Source of the DNA: JARRQJ01 sp037381915 | GTDB taxonomy: Bacteria > Pseudomonadota > Gammaproteobacteria > DRLM01 | Direction of reading: 5' to 3' | Length of the DNA stretch: 64,000 nucleotides | NCBI GenBank assembly: GCA_037381915.1 | Contig: JARRQJ010000007.1 | Location: forward strand, 8,556 to 72,555 | Shown: piece by piece, positions 1 to 8,040 of the stretch | How positions within the stretch are numbered: the stretch's first letter is position 1 | Layout of the letters: every line of letters begins with the position of its first letter | Made by a program: the position numbers and the translations under genes | The notes under the pieces: model-generated | Database searches by the model: none | What the model was told of the DNA's origin: nothing | What the model saw: the letters and a program-made list of their open reading frames with translations, nothing else

Positions 1-364
1 TTATGCGGAACGGCTGTTCGCCAGGGCCCCGTTTAAGCGCAGCATGTCCGCCGCGGAACGGGAGTTGCGCCCCTCGCCCGCATAACACGCTTGACGGCTC
101 GAGGCAAAACCCTTTTCCGTGCCCAAGTCCCCGGCCTGCACGGAAGCGCGGTGGCGGGCGGGCGACGCGGCCTGAGGCCCGATCCGTCGGTCGCCGGGCT
201 TTGCGCCATGCAACGCCGGGCCCATGGTGTGCGCTTTTACTTACTTAGGGGGCTCGGGGTGGATTATAATCGAACCGTTGCCGGCAACTCATGGGTGGAT
301 ATTATGGAATCTGCCGATAAGTGGCTTATCTACGATTTTTTTGCGAGGCCTGATCGTGCACAAG
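1..364. other. Stretch without a supported gene upstream of sspB
   Basis: Positions 1 to about 230 are very GC-rich. Open frames on both strands here have no recognisable domain, biased composition (many Arg, Ser, Pro, Ala) and no convincing ribosome binding site. In relatives sspA usually precedes sspB, but nothing resembling the SspA glutathione-transferase fold is encoded here. A possible promoter lies near 241-270. The window starts here, so the 3' end of an upstream gene cannot be ruled out. Confidence 0.4.
241..270 (+). promoter_or_regulatory. Possible sspB promoter
   Basis: A perfect TATAAT at 265-270 is preceded by a weak -35-like TTACTT at 241-246, with an 18-base spacer. It sits about 95 bases ahead of the sspB start. 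The -10 match is good and the -35 is poor, so this is a suggestion from sequence only. Confidence 0.3.
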
Positions 365-757
365 ATGACATCAAATCGACCCTATCTGATCCGGGCGTTT
401 TACGACTGGATCGTCGCTAACGGTTTGACGCCCTATATTACCGTCGATGCCACCGTGGAAGGGTCGATCCTGCCGCAACCACATGTGCGCGACGGCCAGA
501 TCGTCTTGAACATCAGCCCCCGTGCCGTCCAGCACCTGCAACTGGGTGACGAGGAGATCAGCTTCAGCGCCCGTTTCGCCGGCGTCGCCCTGCAGGTGGT
601 GGTGCCGCCGCGGGCGGTGGTGGCGATCTATGCCCGTGAAAACGGCGAAGGAATGCTGTTCGGTCAGGAGAAGGGCCGTGACGGTGGACCGCCGGACGGG
701 CCGAGTACGCCGTCTCCGGCCAAGGGCGGGCGGCCGTCACTGCGCGTGGTCAAGTAG
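365..757 (+). CDS. sspB: ClpXP protease specificity-enhancing factor SspB
   Basis: SspB binds the ssrA degradation tag on proteins released from stalled ribosomes and delivers them to ClpXP in the cytoplasm. The 130-residue product starts MTSNRPYLIRAFYDW, the conserved SspB N-terminus. It then has the substrate-binding barrel (about 1-105), a Gly/Pro-rich linker, and the ClpX-binding tail ending GRPSLRVVK, nearly identical to the E. coli tail. I chose ATG 365 because the family begins there; a GTG two codons upstream is possible. The 3' end overlaps the convergent FAD oxidase gene by 8 bases. The usual partner sspA is not seen upstream. Confidence 0.93.
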   Translation: MTSNRPYLIRAFYDWIVANGLTPYITVDATVEGSILPQPHVRDGQIVLNISPRAVQHLQLGDEEISFSARFAGVALQVVVPPRAVVAIYARENGEGMLFGQEKGRDGGPPDGPSTPSPAKGGRPSLRVVK

Positions 758-2153
758 GCCGCTCTTCCACTGCTTGCGGCGGGAGCGTCTTGTCCGGATT
801 GAGGATGCCATCGGGGTCGAACAGTTGTTTGATGCCGCGCATCAGCTCCAGGGTTGGCGGCGCGATCTCCCGTGCAATGAAATCCCGTTTTTCGATGCCG
901 ACGCCGTGTTCGCCGGACAGGGTGCCATTAAGCTGCAGCACCAGTTCAAACACCCGGTCGAGACAGCGTTCGGCCCGCCGCATCTCGTCCGCGTCGTCGG
1001 GATTGACCAGAAGATTGACGTGAATGTTGCCGTTGCCGGCATGGCCGAAGTTGACGATGGTGATGGCGAATTCACGGGACAGGGCTTCCAGGCCGCCGAT
1101 CAATTCCGCCATGCGCGATACCGGCACCACTACATCTTCATTGATTTTCTTCGGCGCAATGGTGCGCAGCGCGGGTGAGAGCGCCTTGCGCGTAGCCCAC
1201 AGCGCGGCGCTCTCCTCCGTGGTCTGCGCCGCCTTGATTTCGAGTATGCCGTCGCCGCGGGCCGCCGCGGCGACGCTATCCACGGCGGCGGCGATGGAGG
1301 CGTGCTGGCCGTCGACCTCGATCATCAGCAAGGCGCCGGCCTCGTGCGGCAAAGGAATCTGCGCGTAATCGCGGATCATGGCGATGGCACGCCCGTCGAT
1401 GAATTCCAGGGCACAGGGGGTCACCGGCTGCGCCATGATGCGCGATACGGCGCGGGCGGCGCTGTGCATGTCGCGATAGATACCCTGCAACATGCGTTTG
1501 GTTTCCGGCAGGGGCGTCAATTTCAAGGTGGCCTCGGTGATCACGGCGAGAGTGCCCTCCGAGCCGATAAGCAACCGCGTTAGGTCGTAGCCCACCACAC
1601 CCTTGGTGGTGTAGACCCCGGTGCGAATTTCCGCGCCGGCGCCGGTGACGGCACGCAGTCCCAGGGTGTTTTCCCGGGGTGTGCCGTATTTCACGGCGCG
1701 CGGTCCGGCGGAGTTATAGGCGAGATTGCCGCCCACCGTGCAGAACGCCGCGCTGGTGGGATCGGGTGGCCAGAAAAAACCGTGGGCGCCGGCGGCTTCC
1801 TGTACGGCCTGGTTGGTGACGCCCGGTTGCACCACCATCACGCGATTATCCACGTCTATCTCGAGGATACGATCCATGCGCTCCAGCGCCAGCACGACAC
1901 CGCCCTTCACCGGGACGGTGGCACCGGTGGTGCCGGTGCCGCGGCCGCGCGCCACCAGGGGCACCCGGTGGTGGGCGCAGAGGCGCACCACGGCCGTGAC
2001 CTGAGCATGATCGGTGGCAAATGCCACCGCCTCCGGCAGGGTATGGCGGCGGCTGTTGTCGTAACCGTAAGGCCAGCAATCGGCGGCGTCGGTAAGGACA
2101 TTGGCGGGACCGACGCTTTGGCGCAATGCCGCTAAAAAATTCTCGTCCAACAT
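750..2153 (-). CDS. FAD-linked oxidase, GlcD / D-lactate dehydrogenase type
   Basis: This 467-residue flavoprotein is of the vanillyl-alcohol-oxidase superfamily that oxidises D-2-hydroxy acids such as glycolate or D-lactate. Residues about 38-215 form the PCMH-type FAD-binding domain, with RGRGTGTTGA and the phosphate-loop-like GGNLAYNSAGPRA. The C-terminal half carries the FAD-oxidase cap with NFGHAGNGNIHVN, GTLSGEHGVG and the closing LFDPDGILNPDK, all typical of GlcD/Dld. Partners GlcE and GlcF are not adjacent, so it may be a single-subunit D-lactate dehydrogenase or quinone-linked enzyme; the substrate is not settled. It lies between sspB and dolP, where relatives I know have no such gene. 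Confidence 0.85.
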   Translation of the reverse strand: MLDENFLAALRQSVGPANVLTDAADCWPYGYDNSRRHTLPEAVAFATDHAQVTAVVRLCAHHRVPLVARGRGTGTTGATVPVKGGVVLALERMDRILEIDVDNRVMVVQPGVTNQAVQEAAGAHGFFWPPDPTSAAFCTVGGNLAYNSAGPRAVKYGTPRENTLGLRAVTGAGAEIRTGVYTTKGVVGYDLTRLLIGSEGTLAVITEATLKLTPLPETKRMLQGIYRDMHSAARAVSRIMAQPVTPCALEFIDGRAIAMIRDYAQIPLPHEAGALLMIEVDGQHASIAAAVDSVAAAARGDGILEIKAAQTTEESAALWATRKALSPALRTIAPKKINEDVVVPVSRMAELIGGLEALSREFAITIVNFGHAGNGNIHVNLLVNPDDADEMRRAERCLDRVFELVLQLNGTLSGEHGVGIEKRDFIAREIAPPTLELMRGIKQLFDPDGILNPDKTLPPQAVEERPT

Positions 2154-2171
2154 GACCTTTCGAAGCCAGCG

Positions 2172-2762
2172 CTAATCCAGGTATTCGAACAGCACGACCA
2201 CCCGGCCGACGCCGTCCACGAAACGGGCTACTTCGGTCGCGGCTTTGGCCTCCGCGTGGCTGACCTTGCCGAGCAAATAGACAGTGCGGTCTTCCGTGAC
2301 GACCTTGACATTGGCGGCGCTGACTTGTTTGTTGGCCAGCAGTTTGGCCTTGATTTGAGTGGTTATCCAGGCGTCCTTGCCGCGCGACTTCACGGTGGTG
2401 GGCTGCGCGACGACGATCTGATTGTACACCTTGCGGACCTTATCTATATGGCGTGCGATGTTTACAGCGCGGTCACGCATGTCGCTGGTGGGCGTCTCGC
2501 CGGTGAGCAGCACCACGTAGTCGTAGCAGGTAATATTGATGTGCGCCTCTTTGCCCAGGTCGTCTTGGGCAAATATCGCGTTGGTCGCCTTGAGTTCGAT
2601 GGCTTCGTCATCGACGATGGTGCCGGTGCTGCGCCGGTCTGCGGCCATGGCGGCGCCGGCGCCGCCAGCGGCGATGACGCCGACACAACCTTGCAGTTGG
2701 GCCAGGATCAGGATACCGCTCATGATGACGGCGTTACGGATACATCGGGGTACGGGCTGCAC
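2172..2762 (-). CDS. dolP: BON-domain outer-membrane lipoprotein DolP (YraP-like)
   Basis: This 196-residue lipoprotein is of the DolP/YraP family, which supports outer-membrane integrity and division-site envelope quality control. The N-terminus is a lipoprotein signal with lipobox LQGC (residues 23-26), so Cys26 would be acylated. Two BON domains follow (about 50-118 and 125-196), each with the alternating strand/helix pattern around VVLLTGETPT and TVYLLGKVSH. It lies in the leftward lpoA-yraN-dolP set, 26 bases after yraN, matching E. coli yraLMNOP except that diaA (yraO) is absent. Only the second BON domain is textbook-like; the first is more divergent. Confidence 0.88.
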   Translation of the reverse strand: MQPVPRCIRNAVIMSGILILAQLQGCVGVIAAGGAGAAMAADRRSTGTIVDDEAIELKATNAIFAQDDLGKEAHINITCYDYVVLLTGETPTSDMRDRAVNIARHIDKVRKVYNQIVVAQPTTVKSRGKDAWITTQIKAKLLANKQVSAANVKVVTEDRTVYLLGKVSHAEAKAATEVARFVDGVGRVVVLFEYLD

Positions 2763-2788
2763 GATTTACTCCTAACGATATAGCCTTG

Positions 2789-3178
2789 TCATGATTGCCA
2801 GGCCTCTGCGCCGAAGGCGTTGCGAATCCATTGCAGGTGATTTTCTCCGGATGCGGTGTCGATGGCCACCACATCGAAGCGTGCCGGCCGGGCGGCGGCG
2901 TCGGGGTGGGATTGCAGGTAGTGCATGGCGGTGGCCGTGAGTTTGGACTGTTTGCGTCGATCGACGGTTTCGGCGCCCCCTGCGAAGCGGCGGTTTCCCC
3001 GGTAACGCACCTCGACGAACACCAGGTCGCGGCCGTGGCGCATGATCAAATCGATCTCACCGTGACGACAGCGGTAATTTCGGGCGACGAATTCCAGGCC
3101 GCGGGCGCGCAGGAAACGGCACGCCTGGTCTTCAGCGGCCTTGCCGCGCTCGCCGGGCAGGATGCGGCTCAGATCCAT
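2789..3178 (-). CDS. yraN: YraN family protein (UPF0102, endonuclease-like fold)
   Basis: A 129-residue UPF0102 protein. The family has a restriction-endonuclease-like fold and no firmly established function. Visible marks are GERGKAAEDQACRFLRARG at the N-terminus, NYRCRHGEIDLI (catalytic-looking E and D) and VFVEVRYRG, the conserved E-x-K-type region where Lys is replaced by Arg. Its start codon overlaps the lpoA stop in a TAATG arrangement, so translation is probably coupled. The position after lpoA is the conserved one. Confidence 0.9.
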   Translation of the reverse strand: MDLSRILPGERGKAAEDQACRFLRARGLEFVARNYRCRHGEIDLIMRHGRDLVFVEVRYRGNRRFAGGAETVDRRKQSKLTATAMHYLQSHPDAAARPARFDVVAIDTASGENHLQWIRNAFGAEAWQS

Positions 3179-5073
3179 TACTTAGCGGCTGTCGCGGTTT
3201 GCGAGATGAGCTGCGGACGTCCCCCTACGAAGCGCGCCCACAGCAAGATACGACGGATACGATTGTTCTGATCTATGACCAGCCGCCCGGTGGCGCCGGG
3301 AAATTCTTGATAAGGTGATGCGCGCAACGAATCCAGATCGGGTATCAGCCGATAGGCGTCCACGCCCAGGGCATAGAGCCGCGCATAGCGGTTGGCGGTC
3401 TTCGGCCATAAGTGCCGGATCTTGCCGCGCAAAGGAAATTGCCGAGGGGTCAACAGCCAGGGAATGTCGGTAAACGTGACACCGTCCAGGTCGCGGTCCT
3501 TGGCGGCGTCCCGCTGACCGTCGAAAATGTGGGAGGTCGAGTAGATGGGGAGATCCCCCGCATACAGAAATTTCAGCTGCGGTGGAATCTGCCGGGCCTG
3601 GCGCGGAAACGCCGCCATGAAGATGAAGTCGGCGTCGTGGCGGCGCCGGGGTTCGAACTTGAAGGTGGTGTGCAAGGTGGCGCGCAGGGCCTTGGCGCGG
3701 TCGATGCTGGCGTCGATGTTCAACAGGCGCCGCAACGGTTGGGAAAGGTCCTCGGTGTTGGCGGGATAGGTTTGCATTGCTGCCACCTTGCCACCCAATT
3801 GTTGCCAGTGCTCGGCGAAGGCATTGTAGATGCGACTGCCCCAATCCCCGTCGGGGACAATGGCCAGGGCCTGTTGGTGATCTTCCAGCCAGGCGCGCTC
3901 CGCGACCATGCGCGCCTCGTCTTCCGGGGCGAGTCCGAACTCAAGAAATTCGGCGGGCAAGGTGTCATTGCTGTCCGTGTAATTAAGTACCAGGGTGGGC
4001 AGGGTGATGACGTCGGGTTGGCGCAATAAGGCGGCGATGGAGTTTTTTTGCAGCGGCCCGACGATGAATTGGGCCCCGTTCTTGACCGCCTGGGCATAGA
4101 CTTGCGCGATATCCGTGGTGGTCGAGGTATCGTAGGTCTGAATGACCGGCAGGTAATCCTGATTTTTCCGCTGGTAGTAGGCGGAGAGAAAGCCGTCCCG
4201 GATGGCCGCGGCGGATTTGGCGAAGGGCCCGCTCATGGGAAGGAGCAGGCCGATGTGCGCGGGCTGGCCGATCAGCTTTTGCGGCTGCTGTGCCAGCAAG
4301 GAGGCCAGTAACTGCGCGGAGGCGGGGTGGTTGGGATAACGATGGCGCCAGGCAGCGATGCGCTGTTTGATATCGGTGCCTGGCGCGGGCGCGGTCTTGG
4401 CGATGTCGGCGAGTTCCAGCCAGCCGCTCAAGACGTCGGGCGGCGGCGCCAGCTTGAGGGTTTCCAAGGCGGTGCTCGACAGGGACATCAAGGCCTGCCA
4501 CAGGGCCTGCTCATTACGCTGCGCCGCCTGCGGGTCGCTCAGCAGTGGCGCCAAGGCAATCCGTGCGCGCGCCGCTTCCAGATAGTTGTCCAGTTGAGCG
4601 TAGGCGGTGGCGCGCAATTCGTGGACGGCGATGTGCAGAGAGGGCGTCATATCCGTGGGGGTGACGTCTTTCAAGGTGTCGAGTGTCGCGCGCGGACGGT
4701 GTTCCGTCAGGGCGATGCCCGCCTCTATCGTGCGTTTACGATTCAATTGCCGGGCGTCGAGCTTATCCACCTGCAGGGAGTTCAGGGTCTGTTTGGCCTG
4801 TGGGACGAAATTGGCGTGCAGAAACGCCTCGGCGGCGCTCAGCAAATACTCAGATTGCTCCGTGCCGCTGCTGGCCTTGGCGAGTTCCAGGTATTCGCGG
4901 GCGGCGATGGCGTAATTACCGCTTTTGGCCGCATTCTGCGCCTTCCTCAACTCGGGCGAGGGGACCGCCGTCGGCCGTAGCGACGTGGGGGCGATGGCGC
5001 AGGCGCCCAGGATCAGGGCCAATGACAGCGTCAGGCAAAGCGTGGGAAGGCGGATTGTGGTCGTGGCATTCAT
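3178..5073 (-). CDS. lpoA: Penicillin-binding protein activator LpoA (LppC family)
   Basis: LpoA is an outer-membrane lipoprotein that reaches through the periplasm to activate the peptidoglycan synthase PBP1A. I start it at the ATG giving MNATTTIRLP, because a lipoprotein signal with lipobox LGAC (residues 22-25) follows directly; the frame stays open 40 codons further upstream. The 631-residue protein has a TPR-like helical N-terminal half (about 40-290). The C-terminal half is a type I periplasmic-binding-protein fold, opening with HIGLLLPMSGPFAKSAAAI. It is the first gene of lpoA-yraN-dolP, divergent from rsmI with about 120 bases between them. Confidence 0.9.
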   Translation of the reverse strand: MNATTTIRLPTLCLTLSLALILGACAIAPTSLRPTAVPSPELRKAQNAAKSGNYAIAAREYLELAKASSGTEQSEYLLSAAEAFLHANFVPQAKQTLNSLQVDKLDARQLNRKRTIEAGIALTEHRPRATLDTLKDVTPTDMTPSLHIAVHELRATAYAQLDNYLEAARARIALAPLLSDPQAAQRNEQALWQALMSLSSTALETLKLAPPPDVLSGWLELADIAKTAPAPGTDIKQRIAAWRHRYPNHPASAQLLASLLAQQPQKLIGQPAHIGLLLPMSGPFAKSAAAIRDGFLSAYYQRKNQDYLPVIQTYDTSTTTDIAQVYAQAVKNGAQFIVGPLQKNSIAALLRQPDVITLPTLVLNYTDSNDTLPAEFLEFGLAPEDEARMVAERAWLEDHQQALAIVPDGDWGSRIYNAFAEHWQQLGGKVAAMQTYPANTEDLSQPLRRLLNIDASIDRAKALRATLHTTFKFEPRRRHDADFIFMAAFPRQARQIPPQLKFLYAGDLPIYSTSHIFDGQRDAAKDRDLDGVTFTDIPWLLTPRQFPLRGKIRHLWPKTANRYARLYALGVDAYRLIPDLDSLRASPYQEFPGATGRLVIDQNNRIRRILLWARFVGGRPQLISQTATAAK

Positions 5074-5193
5074 GCTGTAGTTTGAACAGGTTTGATGTTT
5101 ATGGTTACGGAACGGTTGCCGCGGGCTTGAAAAGTAGTGAATGCCGGCGGTCCAGCAGTTACAAGCGTCACAGTATCGATAGGTGTCCTGCAA

Positions 5194-6054
5194 GTGTCAA
5201 TTGTAAACGGTGCGCTCTACATAGTGGCTACGCCCATCGGCAACCTCGCCGATATGACGATGCGGGCGATCGAGGTGCTGCGCGGCGTGGCCCTCATCGC
5301 AGCCGAAGACACCCGGCACAGCAGGGTGCTCTTGCAGCATTTCGGCATTGATACGCCGTGCCTTGCCTGTCACGAGCATAATGAGCGGCAGCAAACGGAA
5401 AGACTTATCGAACGTCTGCAGACGGGGGAGGCCGTGGCGCTGATCAGCGATGCCGGGACGCCGCTACTGAGCGATCCCGGCTTCCATCTGGTGCGAGCGG
5501 CCCATGCCGCGGGGATTCGCGTGATCCCGATTCCCGGTCCCAGCGCCGCCCTGGCTGCCCTGTCGGCATCGGGCGTGCCCACGGATCGATTTGTGTTTGA
5601 GGGCTTTCTCCCCGGGAAACAGGCCGCCCGCCGCGAGCGGCTGATGGCCTTGCGGAGCGAAACCCGCACTCTGCTCTTTTATGAGGCCCCTCACCGCTTG
5701 CTCGCGACCCTGGAAGACATGGCGGCCATTCTCGGCCATGGGCGCGAGGCAGTGCTGGCACGGGAATTGACTAAACTCTATGAGACCATCCGCAAGGACA
5801 GCCTGGGGGTTCTGTGGCGTTGGGTGGAGCAAGACCCCGACCAGCAAAAAGGGGAATGCGTCCTGGTCGTGCAGGGAGCGGTGTCCGCCGCCGACGAGGG
5901 GGAGGCCGATCTGCGGCATACCCTGGGAGTGTTATTGGAAGAATTGCCCCTCAAGCAGGCGGTGGGCTTGGCGATGAAAATCACCGGTGAAAAGCGTAAC
6001 CGCCTTTATCAATGGGCGGTGGAGATGAAAGAGGGAGGCGCCGGTCCACGGTGA
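5194..6054 (+). CDS. rsmI: 16S rRNA (cytidine1402-2'-O)-methyltransferase RsmI
   Basis: RsmI uses S-adenosylmethionine to methylate the ribose of C1402 in the 16S rRNA decoding centre. The product shows the tetrapyrrole-methylase fold: LYIVATPIGNLADMT at the N-terminus, AAEDTRHSRVLL, ALISDAGTPLLSDPG and PIPGPSAALAALSASG. I place the start at GTG 5194, which has an AGGTGT ribosome binding site 7 bases upstream and gives the usual short lead into LYIVATP; an in-frame GTG at 5137 lacks a good site. About 286 residues, normal for the family. It is followed by rnpB, as in Pseudomonas. Confidence 0.92.
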   Translation: MSIVNGALYIVATPIGNLADMTMRAIEVLRGVALIAAEDTRHSRVLLQHFGIDTPCLACHEHNERQQTERLIERLQTGEAVALISDAGTPLLSDPGFHLVRAAHAAGIRVIPIPGPSAALAALSASGVPTDRFVFEGFLPGKQAARRERLMALRSETRTLLFYEAPHRLLATLEDMAAILGHGREAVLARELTKLYETIRKDSLGVLWRWVEQDPDQQKGECVLVVQGAVSAADEGEADLRHTLGVLLEELPLKQAVGLAMKITGEKRNRLYQWAVEMKEGGAGPR

Positions 6055-6120
6055 GCGACGGGCCGCGGCGGGGGGCCACAAATTCATACCCGCGTGACCG
6101 TGATTTGCTAAAATTGCCGG

Positions 6121-6470
6121 AGGAGTCGGCCAGACAGTCGCTGCATCCCCGCGGGGAGGTGGAGGAAAGTCCGGGCTCCATAGGGCAGGGTGCCAGGTAA
6201 CGCCTGGGGGGTGAGAGCCCACGGAAAGTGCCACAGAAAATACACCGCCGATGTCCCGCGAGGGGCAGGCAAGGGTGAAATGGTGCGGTAAGAGCGCACC
6301 GCGCGGGTGGCAACACGCCGCGGCAGGGTAAACCCCATCCGGAGCAAGGCCAAATAGGGGGACTTAGCGCGGCCCGCGTTGTCCCCGGGTAGGCCGCTAC
6401 AGGTGCGCGGTAACGTGCATCGCAGATGAATGGCTGTCCACGACAGAACCCGGCTTATCGGCCGACTCCT
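6121..6470 (+). ncRNA. rnpB: RNase P RNA (class A)
   Basis: This is the catalytic RNA of ribonuclease P, which removes 5' leaders from tRNA precursors. Hallmarks: the 5' arm AGGAGTCGGCC at 6121-6131 is perfectly complementary to the 3' arm GGCCGACTCCT at 6460-6470 (helix P1). The conserved core follows with CAGACAGTCGC, GGAGGAAAGTCCGGGCTCC, the loop GAGGGGCAGGCAAGGGTG, GGGTAAACCCCATC and, near the end, CAGAACCCGGCTTATCGG. An extended -10-like TGCTAAAAT lies just upstream at 6106-6114. Exact ends are inferred from the P1 pairing. Confidence 0.95.
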
Positions 6471-6657
6471 TACTATATTGCGTTAATCGGCCATGAGTAC
6501 GGCATCACCCATCTTAATCCATCGCCCAAAGTGTCTCTCACAAGCCCCTGATTTGGAGTAATTCTTGCTTTTGTCTTGCCGCATCTCGCGGCTCATTTTG
6601 TTCGCCTAAGTGACTGTCAATTAAGCAGGAATCATGAAATTTAAACCCGAATTTTTC

Positions 6658-6687
6658 TTGACAGAGGGGCTTTTTGCTACCTATAGT
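6658..6687 (+). promoter_or_regulatory. Promoter of the dcw cluster (Pmra-like)
   Basis: A consensus -35 box TTGACA lies at 6658-6663 and a -10 box TATAGT at 6682-6687, with an 18-base spacer. It sits just ahead of the MraZ boxes and mraZ, where the main dcw promoter Pmra lies in E. coli. The 187 bases between rnpB and this promoter (6471-6657) hold no gene that I can support. Confidence 0.75.
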
Positions 6688-6696
6688 GTTTCGAGG

Positions 6697-6720
6697 TGGG
6701 AGATTGTGGGTCTTGGTGGA
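6697..6720 (+). promoter_or_regulatory. MraZ operator boxes
   Basis: Three TGGG-type direct repeats recur at exact 10-base steps: TGGG at 6697-6700, TGGG at 6707-6710 and TGGA at 6717-6720. This is the known MraZ recognition pattern (TGGGN repeats with 5-base spacers), lying just downstream of the -10 box where bound MraZ would block transcription. The third copy has one mismatch. A fourth TGG at 6728 is off the period. Confidence 0.72.
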
Positions 6721-6743
6721 ATTTTGCTGGAGGGAGGCGGCGG

Positions 6744-7046
6744 GTGTTTCGCGGGGTCAATCCACTCAATTTGGATGCCAAGGGCCGCATGGCGATGCCC
6801 ACGAAGTACCGCGATCGCCTTCGGGAGATCTGCGGCGGCAAGCTGGTCCTGACAGTGGATCGCGATCGTTGTCTGCTGGTCTATCCGCTGCCCGAGTGGG
6901 AAGAAATCGAGCGCAAACTGGTCAAACTACCTAGCCTCAACACCCAGGCGAGGCGTTTGCAGCGCCTGTTGATCGGCCATGCCACCGAGGTGGACCTGGA
7001 CAGCGCCGGCAGAATCCTCTTACCCCCCGCCGTGAGCAATGGCTGA
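6744..7046 (+). CDS. mraZ: Truncated transcriptional regulator MraZ
   Basis: MraZ is the DNA-binding autorepressor of the dcw operon. The GTG start at 6744 has a GGGAGG site 6 bases upstream and gives the family start VFRGVNPLNLDAKGRM. Both DxxxR motifs of the two half-domains are present (NLDAKGRM and DLDSAGRIL), but after ILLPPA the frame runs into VSNG and stops, giving 100 residues instead of about 150. The normal C-terminal tail continues in the -1 frame at 7031-7102, and about 30 residues between the parts are absent altogether. The second half-domain is therefore incomplete and repressor function is doubtful. Confidence 0.8.
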   Translation: MFRGVNPLNLDAKGRMAMPTKYRDRLREICGGKLVLTVDRDRCLLVYPLPEWEEIERKLVKLPSLNTQARRLQRLLIGHATEVDLDSAGRILLPPAVSNG

Positions 7047-7102
7047 TGGAAGATGAAGACGAGCAACCGCTTCCTACGGAACTGGAATCGCTTTCTCTTT
7101 GA
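7031..7102 (+). pseudogene. mraZ: Severed C-terminal tail of mraZ
   Basis: In the -1 frame relative to mraZ this segment reads REQWLMEDED and ends ELESLSL before a TGA at 7100-7102. That ending matches the acidic C-terminus of MraZ, which in E. coli ends in DLSL. It is out of frame with the upstream part and has no start of its own. The junction falls in a run of six C (7023-7028) followed by GCCG. rsmH starts 5 bases after the stop, as it would follow an intact mraZ. Confidence 0.7.
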
Positions 7103-7107
7103 CGTTC

Positions 7108-8040
7108 ATGCCTGACGCATCCACCCATCACCCGGTGATGTTGGAAGAGGTGATGGCGGCACTGCAGGTCCGCGCCGACGGCGCGTACGTGGATGCAACC
7201 TTCGGTCGTGGTGGTCATAGCGCCGCAATATTGCAGCGGCTCGGTGTGGGTGGACGCCTCATCGCCATCGATAAGGATCCATGGGCGGTGGAGGTGGCCA
7301 GGGAGCGGTCGGCGAGGGATCGCCGCTTTAGCATTTATCAGGGTTCGTTCGCCATGTTGGAGCATTTCGCGGAAGCCGAGGTGATGTCGGGCAAGGTGAA
7401 CGGGGTGTTGTTCGACCTCGGTGTCTCGTCGCCGCAACTGGATACGGCGGAACGGGGATTCAGTTTTTTGCGCGAGGGGCCTCTCGATATGCGCATGGAT
7501 ACGTCGCACGGCGAGAGCGCTGCCGCCTGGCTGGCGCGCGCCTCCGAGGCCGACATCGCTTACGTGCTCAAGACCTATGGCGAGGAACGTTTCGCCAAGC
7601 GCATTGCCAGGGCGATAGTCCAAGCCAGGCGTACGGCACCCATCGAGACCACCACGCAACTCGCGGAGATCGTGGCCGCCGCCAATCCCGCGTGGGAGCG
7701 GGACAAACACCCGGCGACCCGAGCCTTTCAGGCCATACGCATCCATATCAACCGGGAACTGGAGGATTTGGAGCAGGCCCTGCCGCAGGCCTTGCGGGTG
7801 TTGGCCTCCGGGGGACGGCTTGCCGTCATCAGCTTTCATTCATTGGAGGACCGCATGGTCAAGCGTTTCATGCGCGACGCGGCGCGGGGTGGGGACCTGC
7901 CGCGCAGGCTGCCGGTGCCGGCCAGTGCCTTCAAGCCGATCTTGCGCATCGTGGGCAAGCCCGTTTACCCGAGCGCCGCCGAAGTGGCGGCCAATCCGCG
8001 TGCCCGCAGTGCGGTGTTGCGCGTGGCGGAAAAGATATGA
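7108..8040 (+). CDS. rsmH: 16S rRNA (cytosine1402-N4)-methyltransferase RsmH (MraW)
   Basis: RsmH methylates N4 of C1402 in 16S rRNA, the same nucleotide whose ribose RsmI modifies. The 310-residue protein starts at ATG 7108 (MPDASTHHPVMLEEVM); a TTG three codons upstream is possible but less likely. SAM-binding motif DATFGRGGHS, then IAIDKDPWA, LFDLGVSSPQLD and ISFHSLEDRMVKRF are all family signatures. Its stop overlaps the ftsL start (ATGA). No strong ribosome binding site is visible, so it may depend on coupling from mraZ, which now terminates early. Confidence 0.95.
   Translation: MPDASTHHPVMLEEVMAALQVRADGAYVDATFGRGGHSAAILQRLGVGGRLIAIDKDPWAVEVARERSARDRRFSIYQGSFAMLEHFAEAEVMSGKVNGVLFDLGVSSPQLDTAERGFSFLREGPLDMRMDTSHGESAAAWLARASEADIAYVLKTYGEERFAKRIARAIVQARRTAPIETTTQLAEIVAAANPAWERDKHPATRAFQAIRIHINRELEDLEQALPQALRVLASGGRLAVISFHSLEDRMVKRFMRDAARGGDLPRRLPVPASAFKPILRIVGKPVYPSAAEVAANPRARSAVLRVAEKI

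Noticed and set aside
7021..7040. Programmed -1 frameshifting in mraZ at the C-run
   Set aside because: Not favoured: no slippery heptamer of a known type or downstream structure is evident, and slippage would not restore the missing ~30 residues. Kept only as an alternative in the mraZ finding.
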